64,000 nucleotides of DNA, taken from positions 372,596 to 436,595 of the forward strand of contig NZ_KI421504.1 in assembly GCF_000473165.1 (NCBI RefSeq). Direction: 5' to 3'. Position numbers and translations under genes: made by a program. This document shows, piece after piece, positions 53,605 to 63,450 of the stretch (position 1 is its first letter; the number at the start of each line of letters is the position of its first letter). The notes under the pieces are model-generated. The model ran no database searches. It saw only the letters and a list, made by a program, of their open reading frames with translations, and was not told the origin of the DNA. The stretch is from Leisingera aquimarina DSM 24565 (lineage in GTDB: Bacteria > Pseudomonadota > Alphaproteobacteria > Rhodobacterales > Rhodobacteraceae).

Positions 53605-54540
53605 ATGGCCGAGATCTTCTTCCGCACCCTGCCCTTTTTCGCAATCATCGGCCTTGGCTACTGGGCCGGGCGCAGCCGTTTCTTTACTGAGGAGGCCACT
53701 GCCTATCTCACCCGCTTTGTCTTCTACTTCCCGCTGTCGGCGATGATCTTCGGCTTTGCCGCCAACCTCACCTTTGCCGAGGTTTTCGACCCCGCCCTGA
53801 TCCTTGGCTATCTGGGCGGCACCCTGGCGGTCTACCTGCTGGTGACAGCCGTCGCCATGACCCGCGGGCTGGACATGCCGACCGCGGCGGTAGAGGCGCA
53901 ATGCGCCGCCATCGGCAATGTCGGTTTCTTGGGCCTGCCGATGATGGCGATCCTGTTCGGACCTGCCTCCGTCGCACCAATGATGGTGGTGCTCAGCGTC
54001 GATCTGGTGGTGTTTTCCTCGCTGATCGTCATTCTGATCAACGCAGGCCGCGGCCAGGGATCAGGCCTGGGGCTGGCAACCCTGAAACTGGCGGGCCTGG
54101 GCCTGCTGAAAAACCCGATGATTCTGTCCATCGTCGCAGGCCTCGCCTGGTCGGCATCAGAGTTTCCGATTCCTGAGCCGGCAAACGACTTCCTCACCAT
54201 CCTCGGCGGCGCTGCCACCCCCGGAGCCCTCTTTGCCATCGGCGCGTCCCTCGCCTCGAAATCGGCGGAGCGGGTGCAGATCTCCGGCTGGCTCAGCTTT
54301 GCCAAGCTGGTGCTGCACCCGGCCTGCGTGGCCCTCGCAGTGTTGTGGCTGATCCCCGCTGCGCCCTTCTCCGCCGCCGTCGCCATTGCTGCCGCGTCGC
54401 TGCCGGTGGCAGGCAATGTCTACATGCTGGCGCAGCACTACGGCGTGGCGCCGCACCGGGCCTCCGCCGCCATCTTCATCTCCACCGCGCTGTCGATTGT
54501 CACTGTGCCGGCGGTGATCGCTTGGGTCTCTGGCCCCTAA
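53605..54540 (+). CDS. AEC-family (auxin efflux carrier type) permease
   Basis: A 311-residue inner-membrane protein with about ten hydrophobic helices, of the AEC family of organic-acid exporters. The N-terminal FAIIGLGYWAGRSRFF and the repeat AAAPFS/ASLPVAGNVYMLAQ are family-like. ATG 53605 is used; a TTG start at 53578 has no support. The stop overlaps that of the convergent cupin gene. Confidence 0.9.
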   Translation: MAEIFFRTLPFFAIIGLGYWAGRSRFFTEEATAYLTRFVFYFPLSAMIFGFAANLTFAEVFDPALILGYLGGTLAVYLLVTAVAMTRGLDMPTAAVEAQCAAIGNVGFLGLPMMAILFGPASVAPMMVVLSVDLVVFSSLIVILINAGRGQGSGLGLATLKLAGLGLLKNPMILSIVAGLAWSASEFPIPEPANDFLTILGGAATPGALFAIGASLASKSAERVQISGWLSFAKLVLHPACVALAVLWLIPAAPFSAAVAIAAASLPVAGNVYMLAQHYGVAPHRASAAIFISTALSIVTVPAVIAWVSGP

Positions 54541-54878
54541 AGCCGGATCACATAATCCTTGTGGGTCGTCTCAATCACCTCCCAGGTGCCGCTGAAGCCG
54601 GGCCGCAAGATGAAGCTGTCGCCCGCCGCCAGCGGATATTCGGTGCCGTCGTCGCTGGTGATCACCGAACGCCCCTCCAGGATCCGGCAGTATTCCCACT
54701 CGTCATAAGAGATCCGCCACTTGCCCGGTGTCGACTGCCAGATGCCGCAGTAAAGCCCCTCACGCTCCTCCGCGTTCCAGGTGGTGAAAACCGGATCGCC
54801 TGCAATCACCTTCTCCGCCACCGGACGCTCCACCTCCGCCTCCGCGGCCTCCGGTATCAGTCTCAGAAAATCGCTCAT
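54537..54878 (-). CDS. Cupin domain protein
   Basis: A 113-residue single-domain cupin of the ethanolamine-utilisation-like DUF861 type. It has the EYCRILEGRSVITSDDG and GDSFILRPGFSGTWEVIETTHKDYV blocks. Function unknown; small cupins of this type often bind a metabolite. Its end overlaps the AEC gene by four bases. Imperfect GC inverted arms (AGCGGCGG/CCGCCGCT, 54901-54932) are upstream. Confidence 0.85.
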   Translation of the reverse strand: MSDFLRLIPEAAEAEVERPVAEKVIAGDPVFTTWNAEEREGLYCGIWQSTPGKWRISYDEWEYCRILEGRSVITSDDGTEYPLAAGDSFILRPGFSGTWEVIETTHKDYVIRL

Positions 54879-55104
54879 GCCTCTCGCTCCCTCTGCTTCC
54901 AGCGGCGGACTGTCCCGGTTTTTACCGCCGCTGTCCAGCACCCGCCTGCGCAAATGCGGCAACCACCCCGCGACCAAACCCCCGGATGTTTGCGATTTCG
55001 CAAGCCTTGTGCCGCAAAAACAAGCATTGCTGCCGCCCATCCGCTGGACGCTGAGGCCATCTGCGGATAGCGATAGGGCTAACAAATTTTGAGGAGCCTT
55101 ACCC

Positions 55105-55938
55105 ATGGAAACCGTTTCCGAGAACCGCGCCTTTGGCGGCACTCAGGGCGTTTACAAACACGCCAGCAGCGCCACCGGCGGCGACATGACCTTTGGCCTG
55201 TTCCTGCCGGAGGAGGCCAAAGACGGCCCGGTGCCGGTGCTGTGGTACCTCTCGGGCCTGACCTGCACCCATGAAAACGCCATGACCAAAGCCGGCGCCC
55301 AGGCCTGGTGCGCCGAGCAGGGCATCGCCATCGTCTTCCCCGACACCTCGCCGCGCGGCGAAGGCGTGGCCGACGATGACGCCTATGACCTGGGCCAGGG
55401 CGCAGGCTTCTACGTCAATGCCACGCAAGAGCCCTGGGCGCCGCATTTCCGCATGTGGGACTATCTGGCCGAAGAACTGCCGGCACTGCTGGGCGAAAAA
55501 TTTGCCATCGATCTGGACCGCCAGGCGATTACTGGCCATTCCATGGGCGGCCACGGCGCACTAACACTGGCGATGAACCTGCCGGGCCGCTACAAATCGG
55601 TCTCCGCCTTTGCGCCGATCTCCAACCCCACCGCCTCGGACTGGGGCCGCAAGCAGCTGAGCGCCTATCTGGGCGATGGTGAGCCCGCCTGGGCCAAACA
55701 TGACGCCACCCTGCTGATGCGCGAGAAAGGCTTCGACGGCCCGATCCTGATCGACACCGGCACCTCCGATCAATTCATAGACCTGCTGAAGCCCGAAGCG
55801 CTGGCCCACGCGGTGGCCGAACGCCGACAGCAGGCCACCCTGCGGATGCAGCCGGGCTATGACCACAGCTATTTCTTCGTGTCGACCTTCATGGAGGAGC
55901 ATGTCTCCTTCCATGCCGACGCGCTGTACCAGAACTAA
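55105..55938 (+). CDS. fghA: S-formylglutathione hydrolase
   Basis: A 277-residue serine hydrolase of the esterase D type that releases formate from S-formylglutathione in glutathione-dependent formaldehyde oxidation. The nucleophile elbow is GHSMGGHGAL; Asp and His complete the triad near the C-terminus (SDQFID; YDHSYFF). Good ribosome site GAGGAG. Amine demethylation releases formaldehyde, so the product connects to formate and Fhs. The dehydrogenase partner is not in the window. Confidence 0.95.
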   Translation: METVSENRAFGGTQGVYKHASSATGGDMTFGLFLPEEAKDGPVPVLWYLSGLTCTHENAMTKAGAQAWCAEQGIAIVFPDTSPRGEGVADDDAYDLGQGAGFYVNATQEPWAPHFRMWDYLAEELPALLGEKFAIDLDRQAITGHSMGGHGALTLAMNLPGRYKSVSAFAPISNPTASDWGRKQLSAYLGDGEPAWAKHDATLLMREKGFDGPILIDTGTSDQFIDLLKPEALAHAVAERRQQATLRMQPGYDHSYFFVSTFMEEHVSFHADALYQN

Positions 55939-55956
55939 AAAGCAAAGGACGCGGCC

Positions 55957-57453
55957 ATGAGTGAAGACTTTGATTATGACCTGATCATCATCGGCTCCGG
56001 CCCCTCGGGCCGCGCCGCTGCCATTCAGGCAGGCAAGCTGCACCGCCGGGTGCTGGTGATCGACCGCAAAGACCGGCTGGGGGGCGTGTCGGTGCACACC
56101 GGCACCATCCCGTCGAAAACCCTGCGTGAAACCGTGCTGAACCTCTCGGGCTGGCGCGAACGCAGCTTTTACGGCCGCTCCTACCGGGTGAAGGATGATA
56201 TCCTTGCCGAGGACCTGAAAGCGCGCCTGCACAAGACCCTCGACCACGAGGTCGACGTGCTGGAGCACCAGTTCAACCGCAACCATGTGGACACGCTGAT
56301 GGGTCTGGCCAAATTCATCGGCCCGAACGAGGTCGAAGTCGCCACCGAGGCCGGCGAAACCACCCGGCTCACGGCAGAGAAGTTCCTGATCTCCACCGGC
56401 ACCCGCACTTACCGGCCGGATTACGTGCCCTTCAATGGCCGCACCGTGGTCGATGGCGATGATTTCCTTGAAATGGCGGATATCCCGCGCTCGCTGGTGG
56501 TGATCGGCGCCGGGGTTATCGGGGTGGAATATGCCACCATGTTCTCCGCCCTCGACGTGCGCGTCACCTTGATCGAGCCGCGCGAGACCTTCCTCGACTT
56601 CATCGACAAGACCCTGATCCAAGAATTCACCCATCAGATCCGCGAAAACGGCGTTGATCTGCGGCTCGGCTCCGCAGTTGAAACCATCGAGGACGCAGGC
56701 GAGCATGTCGAGGTGACCCTGGCCAATGGCCGCCACGTGCGGGCTGAAATGCTGCTGTTTGCGGCCGGGCGCCTGGGCGCCACCGCCTCGCTGAATCTCG
56801 AGGCGACGGGGCTGAGGACCGACCACCGCGGCCGCCTCAGCGTGGACCGCAAGACCTACCAGACCGAGATACCGCATATCTATGCCGCCGGCGATGTGAT
56901 CGGCCACCCGTCGCTCGCCTCCACCTCGCTGCAACAGGGCCGTGTCGCGGCCTGCCATGCGCTCGACACGCCCACCATGCCGGAAAGCCCCTGGTACCCC
57001 TATGGCATCTATTCGGTGCCGGAGATGTCCACCTGCGGCATGTCCGAGGAAGAGCTGCAGGAGCGTGGCATTCCTTACGAGGTCGGCGTCGCCCGTTTCC
57101 GCGAAACCTCCCGCGGCCACATCATGGGGCTGGAGCATGGCATGCTGAAAATGCTGTTCTCGCTGAAAACCCGCCGGGTGCTGGGCGTGCAGATCGTCGG
57201 CGAAGGCGCGACCGAGCTCATTCACATCGCCCAGGCGGTGCTGAACCTCAAGGGCACGGTGGACTACTTCGTGCAGAACACCTTCAACTACCCAACCCTG
57301 GCCGAGGCCTACAAGATCGCCGGGCTCGACGCCTTCAACCGGATGCCGATCCCGGAGGAGTTCAAGGTGAAGAAGCCCGCCCGCAAGGCTAAGGCCAAAC
57401 CCGCCCTCAAGGCAGAGGCAGCCCCCGAGGCCGAGAAGAAGGCAGCAGAGTGA
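55957..57453 (+). CDS. sthA: Si-specific soluble NAD(P) transhydrogenase
   Basis: A 498-residue flavoprotein disulfide reductase-like enzyme that exchanges reducing power between NADPH and NAD. FAD motif [14 protein letters not shown] is at the start, but the redox CxxxxC is replaced ([13 protein letters not shown]), as expected for SthA. A Lys/Ala/Glu-rich tail follows the catalytic domains (residues about 470-498), longer than in enterobacterial SthA. It follows fghA by 18 bases. Confidence 0.94.
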   Translation: MSEDFDYDLIIIGSGPSGRAAAIQAGKLHRRVLVIDRKDRLGGVSVHTGTIPSKTLRETVLNLSGWRERSFYGRSYRVKDDILAEDLKARLHKTLDHEVDVLEHQFNRNHVDTLMGLAKFIGPNEVEVATEAGETTRLTAEKFLISTGTRTYRPDYVPFNGRTVVDGDDFLEMADIPRSLVVIGAGVIGVEYATMFSALDVRVTLIEPRETFLDFIDKTLIQEFTHQIRENGVDLRLGSAVETIEDAGEHVEVTLANGRHVRAEMLLFAAGRLGATASLNLEATGLRTDHRGRLSVDRKTYQTEIPHIYAAGDVIGHPSLASTSLQQGRVAACHALDTPTMPESPWYPYGIYSVPEMSTCGMSEEELQERGIPYEVGVARFRETSRGHIMGLEHGMLKMLFSLKTRRVLGVQIVGEGATELIHIAQAVLNLKGTVDYFVQNTFNYPTLAEAYKIAGLDAFNRMPIPEEFKVKKPARKAKAKPALKAEAAPEAEKKAAE

Positions 57454-57908
57454 CCGCCCTCTACATCGACGCCGACGCCTGCCCGGTGAAGCAGGAGGCC
57501 GAGCGGGTCGCCACCCGACACGGGCTGCGCATGTTCGTGGTTTCCAATGGCGGCTTGCGCCCCTCGCAGAACCCGCTGGTGGAGAATGTGATCGTCTCGG
57601 AAGGTGCCGATGTGGCCGACATGTGGATCGCCGGGCGCTGCGGCGCCGGTGACGTGGTGGTGACCGGGGACATCCCGCTTGCCGCCAAATGCATCGAGGC
57701 AGGCGCCCGAGTTCTGCGCCACAACGGCGAGCGCTTTACCGAAGCCAACATCGGCCAGCAGCTGGCGATGCGCGACCTGATGGCTGATCTCCGCGCCGCC
57801 AACCCGCTGGGCGCCGGCGGCAGCGGCAAAGGTTTCACCAAGTCCGACCGCTCCCGCTTTCTGGACGCGCTGGAGCGCGAGCTGCGTGCGGCCAAGGCGG
57901 GCTGCTAA
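57450..57908 (+). CDS. YaiI/YqxD family protein (UPF0178)
   Basis: A 152-residue protein of the UPF0178 family, which has a PIN-like nuclease fold ([30 protein letters not shown]). The GTG start overlaps the sthA stop. Function unknown. Confidence 0.9.
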   Translation: MTALYIDADACPVKQEAERVATRHGLRMFVVSNGGLRPSQNPLVENVIVSEGADVADMWIAGRCGAGDVVVTGDIPLAAKCIEAGARVLRHNGERFTEANIGQQLAMRDLMADLRAANPLGAGGSGKGFTKSDRSRFLDALERELRAAKAGC

Positions 57909-58243
57909 CCCATCGCGGCCTTCAACGGCGCAAGATCCCCCTCGAGAACGGGGCGCAGGAACGTCCGGTCATAGCGCCGGACAATCCCGTTCTCCCTGGC
58001 GAACCGGAACGCGGCCATGCAATCGGCGTCCTTGAAACTCTTCGCCCGGTAGTCCTCATAAGCAGCCAGAGACGGAAAGGAAAACAACGCTACAGCCGTA
58101 TCATTGGCGCTTTCATGCGGCAGAAAATAGCCGTGATGGGTGCCGCCAAAACGCGCCACCAGCGGGATCCAGGCCTTGGCGTAGACCTCAAAGGCCTCAA
58201 CCTTGTCGGGATGAATTTCATACGTGATGTAACAGGTGATCAT
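57905..58243 (-). CDS. NIPSNAP family protein
   Basis: A 112-residue dimeric alpha/beta-barrel protein of the NIPSNAP group, with segments [31 protein letters not shown] and [25 protein letters not shown]. The ATG at 58243 is used; the frame runs to 58369. It is convergent with the UPF0178 gene, overlapping by four bases. Role unknown. Confidence 0.85.
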   Translation of the reverse strand: MITCYITYEIHPDKVEAFEVYAKAWIPLVARFGGTHHGYFLPHESANDTAVALFSFPSLAAYEDYRAKSFKDADCMAAFRFARENGIVRRYDRTFLRPVLEGDLAPLKAAMG

Positions 58244-58645
58244 GGCCGCCTCTATTGCTGGTTCACAGCCGAACCTAGGCGCCTGCACCCGCCATGCCCA
58301 ATGACTTTGCGTGATCCCATTCATCGAAACCGCAAATACCCAGACCAAACAGGCCTGCTCCCGGGTCAAGGCTCCGCGGCAGCGGGTCGTGCGCCTGCGC
58401 GGCTTGGCCTTGACGCAGGGTCAGGCCGAAACAAACTCGGGCAGGCGCGTTCAGGGCAGACCTGCCCCTGAACCGCTTCTCAGCAAGACTCTAGACCTCT
58501 CCCCAAATCCCGCCCCCGCGTTCTGCGATCCAAAATTCCGCCCCGGAATTTTGCCCGGAAAAATTGCATTTTTCCGCCCCGCGCCCCATTGCCCGGCCAG
58601 ATCAATTGCGCCACTGATCAGATGCAGCACACAAAAGAGGGCAAA
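58244..58645. repeat. Non-coding region with tandem hairpins before the EamA gene
   Basis: No convincing gene. Near 58449-58473 an imperfect stem TTCAGGGCA...TGCCCCTGAA is seen. At 58532-58576 two hairpins follow each other: AAAATTCC-GCCCC-GGAATTTT and CGGAAAAAT-TGC-ATTTTTCCG. The second is a relative of the hairpin at 49298-49319. Confidence 0.55.
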
Positions 58646-59608
58646 ATGAGCGCAGAGGTCAAGATCAGCGTCCCCGGCCTGTTTGCCGCCGCCGGTGCGG
58701 GCATTGCTTTTTCCGTCATAGACATGATCTTTAAGTTCCTTTCCGGCGACTACCCGCTGTACGAAGTTGTGCTGTTCCGCTCGATCATCGCGGTCTGCGT
58801 AATGCTCGCCGTCATTGTGCCGTTGGAGGGCGGTTACCATCTCCTGCGCACCCACCAGCCGAAACTGCACTTCGCCCGCTGTTTCGTGGTGTTTTTTGCC
58901 AATATCTGCTTCTTCACCGGCCTCACCCTGCTGCCGCTGGCCGAGGCGGTGGCGATCGCCTTTGCCACGCCATTGATCGTCACCGCCCTGTCGGCGCTGT
59001 TTCTGGGCGAACGCCCCGGACCCTGGCGCTGGGGCGCGGTTTGTGCCGGTTTCCTCGGCGTGCTGATTATCATGCGCCCCGGCGCCGGCACCTTCCAGGC
59101 CGCCGCTATCCTGCCGCTTCTGGGCGCCTGCGGCTATGCCACCCTGCATGTGCTGACCCGCCACGCGGGCGGCAGCGAGGCCGGCGCCACGCTCGCCTTT
59201 TACCCGATGATGGGTTTCCTGATCCTCAGCGCGCTGGCCGGGCTGATCTTCGGCGACGGCCGCTTTGCCACCGGCGGCAGCCCGGCCCTGGACTTCATCC
59301 TTCGCGCCTGGATCTGGCCCGCACCGGAAGACTGGCCCTATCTGATCGGCGTCGGCATCGCGGGCTCCGCCGGCGGCTATCTGGTCAGCCAGGCCTACCG
59401 CATGAACGAGGCGGCGCTGGCGGCACCGTTCGAGTACATCGCCATGCCGATGTCAGTGCTTTGGGGCGTGCTGATCTTCAACGAATGGCCCGACCTGCCG
59501 GTCTGGCTCGGCAGCGGCCTGATCATTGCCTCAGGCCTGGTCTCCGTCTGGCGCGAAACCCGCCGCAACCGCCCCGCCCCGCGGCCCCGCCCGCGCGCAG
59601 AAGGATGA
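58646..59608 (+). CDS. EamA-family (DMT) transporter
   Basis: A 320-residue inner-membrane protein with ten hydrophobic helices in two EamA repeats (LFAAAGAGIAFSVIDMIFK and a second starting GACGYATLHVLTRHAGG). ATG 58646 follows AGAGGGCA. Its stop overlaps the HAD gene start. Substrate unknown; drug/metabolite exporters of this group often carry amino acids or nucleosides. Confidence 0.9.
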   Translation: MSAEVKISVPGLFAAAGAGIAFSVIDMIFKFLSGDYPLYEVVLFRSIIAVCVMLAVIVPLEGGYHLLRTHQPKLHFARCFVVFFANICFFTGLTLLPLAEAVAIAFATPLIVTALSALFLGERPGPWRWGAVCAGFLGVLIIMRPGAGTFQAAAILPLLGACGYATLHVLTRHAGGSEAGATLAFYPMMGFLILSALAGLIFGDGRFATGGSPALDFILRAWIWPAPEDWPYLIGVGIAGSAGGYLVSQAYRMNEAALAAPFEYIAMPMSVLWGVLIFNEWPDLPVWLGSGLIIASGLVSVWRETRRNRPAPRPRPRAEG

Positions 59609-60234
59609 CCCCGATGCCCATTGACGCCGTCGTCTTCGACATTGGCCGCGTGCTGATCGAGTGGCAGCCGAAGCACTTCTATGACAGCCGCATCGGCGCG
59701 GAGCGTCGCCGCAAGCTGTTCGAGCAGGTGCCGCTGCACGAGATGAACCTGAACGTCGACCGCGGCCATCCCTTCCCCGGCAGTGTCTATGCTCTGGCAG
59801 AGCAGCACCCGGACTGGAGCGAAGAAATCCTCTGGTGGCACGACTGCTGGCTGCAGATGGTGCCGCGCGCCATCCCCCGTACCGTCCGCCTGATGCAGGC
59901 CCTGCAGGCCAAGCACATCCCGGTCTTTGCCCTCAGCAACTTCGGTGCGGAGACGTTTGAACTGGCCTGCGGAACCTACCCGTTCCTGCGTGGCTTTGAC
60001 CGCACATTTGTCTCCGCGCATCTGAAATGCATCAAGCCAGAGCCGGAAATCTATGCCATTCTCGAACGCGAAACCGGAGTGGCGCCGCAGCATCTGCTGT
60101 TCACCGACGACCGCCCGGAAAACATCGAGGCCGCCCATGCGCGCGGCTGGCAGACCCATCTGTTCACCGCCCCCGCCCCCTTGGCGGCGCGGCTGGTGCA
60201 GGCCCGGCTGCTGACAGAGCAAGAGGCCGCCTGA
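59605..60234 (+). CDS. HAD-family hydrolase
   Basis: A 209-residue HAD superfamily phosphatase-like protein. The nucleophile aspartate lies in VVFDIGRVLIEW; motif II Ser is in FALSNFG; motif III Lys in KCIKPEPEIY; and motif IV acidic residues in LFTDDRPENIEAA. The first ATG, 59605, overlaps the EamA stop; ATG 59614 is also possible. Substrate unknown. Confidence 0.9.
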   Translation: MTPMPIDAVVFDIGRVLIEWQPKHFYDSRIGAERRRKLFEQVPLHEMNLNVDRGHPFPGSVYALAEQHPDWSEEILWWHDCWLQMVPRAIPRTVRLMQALQAKHIPVFALSNFGAETFELACGTYPFLRGFDRTFVSAHLKCIKPEPEIYAILERETGVAPQHLLFTDDRPENIEAAHARGWQTHLFTAPAPLAARLVQARLLTEQEAA

Positions 60235-60263
60235 GACGGCACACACAGAAGGAAGACAGGCAC

Positions 60264-61181
60264 ATGAGCATCCCAATCATCGGGTTTGACGAGGGCGAGG
60301 CGCTGCTGGACTGGGTCAGCTTCACGGACGCGTTGGCCGCCAGCCACAACCTGCCCAAGGCAGAGATCGGCGATACTTTCCTCTACCGCGACCCAGACAC
60401 GCTGCTCAGCCGCTCTGCCTGGATTGACGGCATGGGTCTGGCGGTGAAGACAGCCAACGTCTTCCCGCGCAACCCCGATGCGGGCAAGCCGATGATCAAC
60501 GGCTCGGTTTGCCTCTACTCCGACCAGGATGGCACCCTTGAGGCATTGGTTGATTTCCACTTGGTCACCAAGTGGAAGACCGCCGGCGACAGCCTGCTCG
60601 GCGCCCTGCGGCTGGCCAACCCCAACGCGCAAGAGGTGCTGATCGTCGGCGCAGGCACCGTCGGCGGCTCCCTGATCGAGACCTTCAGCGCCGGTTTCCC
60701 GCAGGCGCAGATCCGGGTCTGGAACCGCACCGGCTCCAAGGCGGAAGACCTCTGCGCCCAATACCCCGGCACCCTCCCTGCGCCGGATCTGGAACCCGCA
60801 GTGCGCGCCGCTGACATCATTGTCACCTGCACCATGTCCTCTGACCCGGTGATCCACGGAGACTGGCTCCGCCCCGGCCAGCACCTCAACCTGATCGGCG
60901 CCTACCGTCCCGACATGCGCGAGGCCGATGACGCGGCCCTGAGGCGCGCACAGATCTACTGCGACAGTTTTGATACCACGCTGGACCACATCGGTGAATT
61001 CAAGATCCCGCTGACCGCAGGCACCATCCAGCGCAGCGACGTGCTGGCCGATTTCTACAGCCTTGACCGGTTCCCGATCTACGACCCCGCGCAAATCACC
61101 CTGTTCAAAAACGGCGGCGGCGCCCATCTGGACCTGATGACCAGCCACCACATCCTGCAGAAATGGAAGGCCAAGGCATGA
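60264..61181 (+). CDS. Ornithine cyclodeaminase family protein
   Basis: A 305-residue NAD-binding protein of the ornithine cyclodeaminase/mu-crystallin family. The Rossmann motif VLIVGAGTVGGS is at about 128-139; conserved segments KTANVFPRNP and SDPVIHGDWLRPGQHLNLIGAY fit the family. Members act as cyclodeaminases or as ketimine/delta-1-pyrroline reductases; the specific reaction cannot be read here. ATG at 60264 with AGGAAGACAGG upstream. It overlaps the next gene. Confidence 0.9.
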   Translation: MSIPIIGFDEGEALLDWVSFTDALAASHNLPKAEIGDTFLYRDPDTLLSRSAWIDGMGLAVKTANVFPRNPDAGKPMINGSVCLYSDQDGTLEALVDFHLVTKWKTAGDSLLGALRLANPNAQEVLIVGAGTVGGSLIETFSAGFPQAQIRVWNRTGSKAEDLCAQYPGTLPAPDLEPAVRAADIIVTCTMSSDPVIHGDWLRPGQHLNLIGAYRPDMREADDAALRRAQIYCDSFDTTLDHIGEFKIPLTAGTIQRSDVLADFYSLDRFPIYDPAQITLFKNGGGAHLDLMTSHHILQKWKAKA

Positions 61182-62107
61182 TCTGGCTGCTGGTTTTTGT
61201 CGTTTTGCTGATCGCCGCAGCGCCTTTCCTGCGCGAACGCCTGCGCAAACCCATGAACGCCAAGGCCCGGCAAGCCGCCCCCGGCGCCTTCGCGCAGCTC
61301 TCCGGCGGGCTGACCCACTACCGCTGGTCCGGTCCTCTGCGCGGGCCGGTTGCGGTCTGCGTGCATGGCCTCACCACACCATCTTTCGTCTGGGACGGGG
61401 TGGCCCATGGGCTGGCCGTCATGGGCTACCGCGTGCTGAGTTATGATCTTTACGGCCGCGGCTATTCCGACCGGCCTGAAGGGTTGCAAGACAGCAGCTT
61501 TTTCACCACGCAGCTTGAGGATCTGCTGCAGGATCAGGAGGCCGGCGACGATTTCACCCTGATCGGCTATTCGATGGGCGGCGCCATCGCCACCGCCTTT
61601 GCCGCCGCCCACCCAACCCGCCTGCGCGAGCTGATCCTGCTGGCCCCTGCCGGTTTCGGCAGCAGCCCCGGCCGCCTCACCCGGATGATCCGCCAAATCC
61701 CGATGCTTGGCGATTGGCTGATGCACGCACTCTATCCGGCCCTGCACATCCGCGGCACCGAGGCCGAGCGCAACCTGCCGTCCTCGGTGCCCGGCATTGC
61801 CGATCTGCAGCAGCGCGAGTTGGGCTATAAAGGCTTCATTCCCGCGGTTCTTACATCCCTGCGCGGCATCCTGAACGAAGATTTCACCAAAGAACTGCAC
61901 AGCCTGCACAGCAAGGGCGTGCCGACCCTGGCGATCTGGGGCCAGATCGACGCGGTGATTCCGCCAAACTCCGCTGGCCGCCTGGCCGAACGCGCCCGCT
62001 CCGTCCGGCAGGAGGAAATCGCAGGCGCAGGCCACGGCCTGCCTTACACCCATACGGAAGAAGTGCTGCAGATCATCGCCGAAAACAACCGCCGCGGTTT
62101 AATGTAA
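61178..62107 (+). CDS. Alpha/beta hydrolase
   Basis: A 309-residue hydrolase with an N-terminal hydrophobic segment (MIWLLVFVVLLIAAAPFL) that may anchor it. The nucleophile elbow is GYSMGGAIATAF; HG oxyanion block CVHGLTTPSF; a late His follows at GHGLPY. It is coupled to the cyclodeaminase-like gene by an ATGA overlap. Confidence 0.88.
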   Translation: MIWLLVFVVLLIAAAPFLRERLRKPMNAKARQAAPGAFAQLSGGLTHYRWSGPLRGPVAVCVHGLTTPSFVWDGVAHGLAVMGYRVLSYDLYGRGYSDRPEGLQDSSFFTTQLEDLLQDQEAGDDFTLIGYSMGGAIATAFAAAHPTRLRELILLAPAGFGSSPGRLTRMIRQIPMLGDWLMHALYPALHIRGTEAERNLPSSVPGIADLQQRELGYKGFIPAVLTSLRGILNEDFTKELHSLHSKGVPTLAIWGQIDAVIPPNSAGRLAERARSVRQEEIAGAGHGLPYTHTEEVLQIIAENNRRGLM

Positions 62108-62138
62108 CACCCGCGGACCGGCCCCTGCGCCTTCACCT

Positions 62139-62180
62139 TTGCAGAAATACTCCGGGGTCCGGGGCTGGCCCCGGTCCGGT
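62139..62180. repeat. Palindromic extragenic repeat after the alpha/beta hydrolase gene
   Basis: TTTGCAGAAATACTCCGGGG leads into CCGGGGC-TG-GCCCCGG, related to the element at 34752-34797. It lies between convergent genes (hydrolase and MFS). Confidence 0.5.
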
Positions 62181-62205
62181 GCATTCTGCAAACAAACCGT
62201 CGGCG

Positions 62206-63450
62206 TTACGCCACCACCGCCGCAGCCCGCAGCGGGCGCTCCTTCACTGGCAGATGCACGATCGCACTGAACGCTCCGACACCAACGCCGATCCACCAGA
62301 CAAAAGTGTAATCGCCATAGGCGTCATACATCCGCCCGCCCAGCCAGACGCCCAGGAAGCTGCCCAGCTGATGGCTGAAAAACACAATGCCATAAAGCGT
62401 GCCCATATAGCGAAGCCCATAGATATGCGCGACCAGGCCGGAGGTCAGCGGCACTGTCGCCAGCCACAAGGACCCCATAGCAACCGAGAAGATGATCACG
62501 CTCAACGGCGTGATAGGAAAGAGGATGAACGCCGCCGCGGCAATGGTCCGCCCGGTATAAATCGCCGCTAGCAGGTATTTCTTGGAATAGCGCTTGCCCA
62601 GATATCCCGCCAGCAGCGTGCCACCCACATTGGCCGCTCCGATCAGCGAGATCGCCACCGCCCCAAGCGCCGAAGTGGTGGTAATGCCCAATGAATGCAG
62701 CGCCCCGCCCGGCAGGATCGGCCCGCACATCTCGGTCACAAAGGCGGGGAAATGCGCGGTGACAAAGGCCAGCTGATAACCGCAGCTGAAAAACCCGAGG
62801 AAGATCAGCGTGTAAGACGGATCCTTGAACGCCTTCATCAGGATCGCGCCCATGCTCTCTTCCAGCTCAGCCTTGCCGGCCGCCTCCGGTGCGCGCATCA
62901 GCGGCAGCGTGGCAATCAGCGCCAGCACCACACCGGCAAAGATCAGAAAGATCGTCTGCCAGGGCAGGAAGCCCAGCATCCATTCCGCGGTCGGCGCCCC
63001 GAAAATCTGCCCGGCAGAACCCGCAGCGGTGACAACCGCCAGCGACATCGACCGGTTCTCATCCGAACTGGCCCGCCCGACCACCGCCAGAACCACGCCA
63101 AACCCGGTGCCTGCAATGCCAAAGCCCACCAGCCATTCATAGCTTTGCATTTCAAACGGCGTTGTAGCCCAGGAACTCAGCACCAGCCCGGCGGCATAGA
63201 CAATCGCCCCCATGATGATCGCCTTGCGGTCGCCGATCTTCTCGGCAATGGCGCCGAATATGGGCTGCCCGATGCCCCAGGCCAGATTCTGAATGGCAAT
63301 CGCCAGTGAGAACTCCGAGCGCAGCCAGCCGAACTCCTCGGCAATCGGGATCTGGAATACGCCGAACGATGCCCGCACCGCAAAGCTCACCATGATGATG
63401 ATGCAGCCCACGATCAGAACGGGGGTAAACAGCGGCGTGGAACGATCCAT
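62206..63450 (-). CDS. Major facilitator superfamily permease (monocarboxylate/oxalate-like)
   Basis: A 414-residue protein with about twelve hydrophobic helices. The N-terminal half reads FGVFQIPIAEEFGWLRSEFSLA and GIGQPIFGAIAEKIGDRKAI, typical of MFS permeases of the OFA/monocarboxylate group. ATG at 63450 is used, following AGGAGAGACGCC; a frame to 63564 is unsupported. Substrate unknown. Confidence 0.9.
   Translation of the reverse strand: MDRSTPLFTPVLIVGCIIIMVSFAVRASFGVFQIPIAEEFGWLRSEFSLAIAIQNLAWGIGQPIFGAIAEKIGDRKAIIMGAIVYAAGLVLSSWATTPFEMQSYEWLVGFGIAGTGFGVVLAVVGRASSDENRSMSLAVVTAAGSAGQIFGAPTAEWMLGFLPWQTIFLIFAGVVLALIATLPLMRAPEAAGKAELEESMGAILMKAFKDPSYTLIFLGFFSCGYQLAFVTAHFPAFVTEMCGPILPGGALHSLGITTTSALGAVAISLIGAANVGGTLLAGYLGKRYSKKYLLAAIYTGRTIAAAAFILFPITPLSVIIFSVAMGSLWLATVPLTSGLVAHIYGLRYMGTLYGIVFFSHQLGSFLGVWLGGRMYDAYGDYTFVWWIGVGVGAFSAIVHLPVKERPLRAAAVVA

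Noticed and set aside
55561-57225. Long minus-strand frame opposite fghA and sthA
   Set aside because: Shadow of sthA; composition His/Val-rich, without recognisable domain.
58311-58649. Plus-strand frame before the EamA gene
   Set aside because: Runs through hairpin repeats, has no ribosome site and overlaps the EamA start in another frame.
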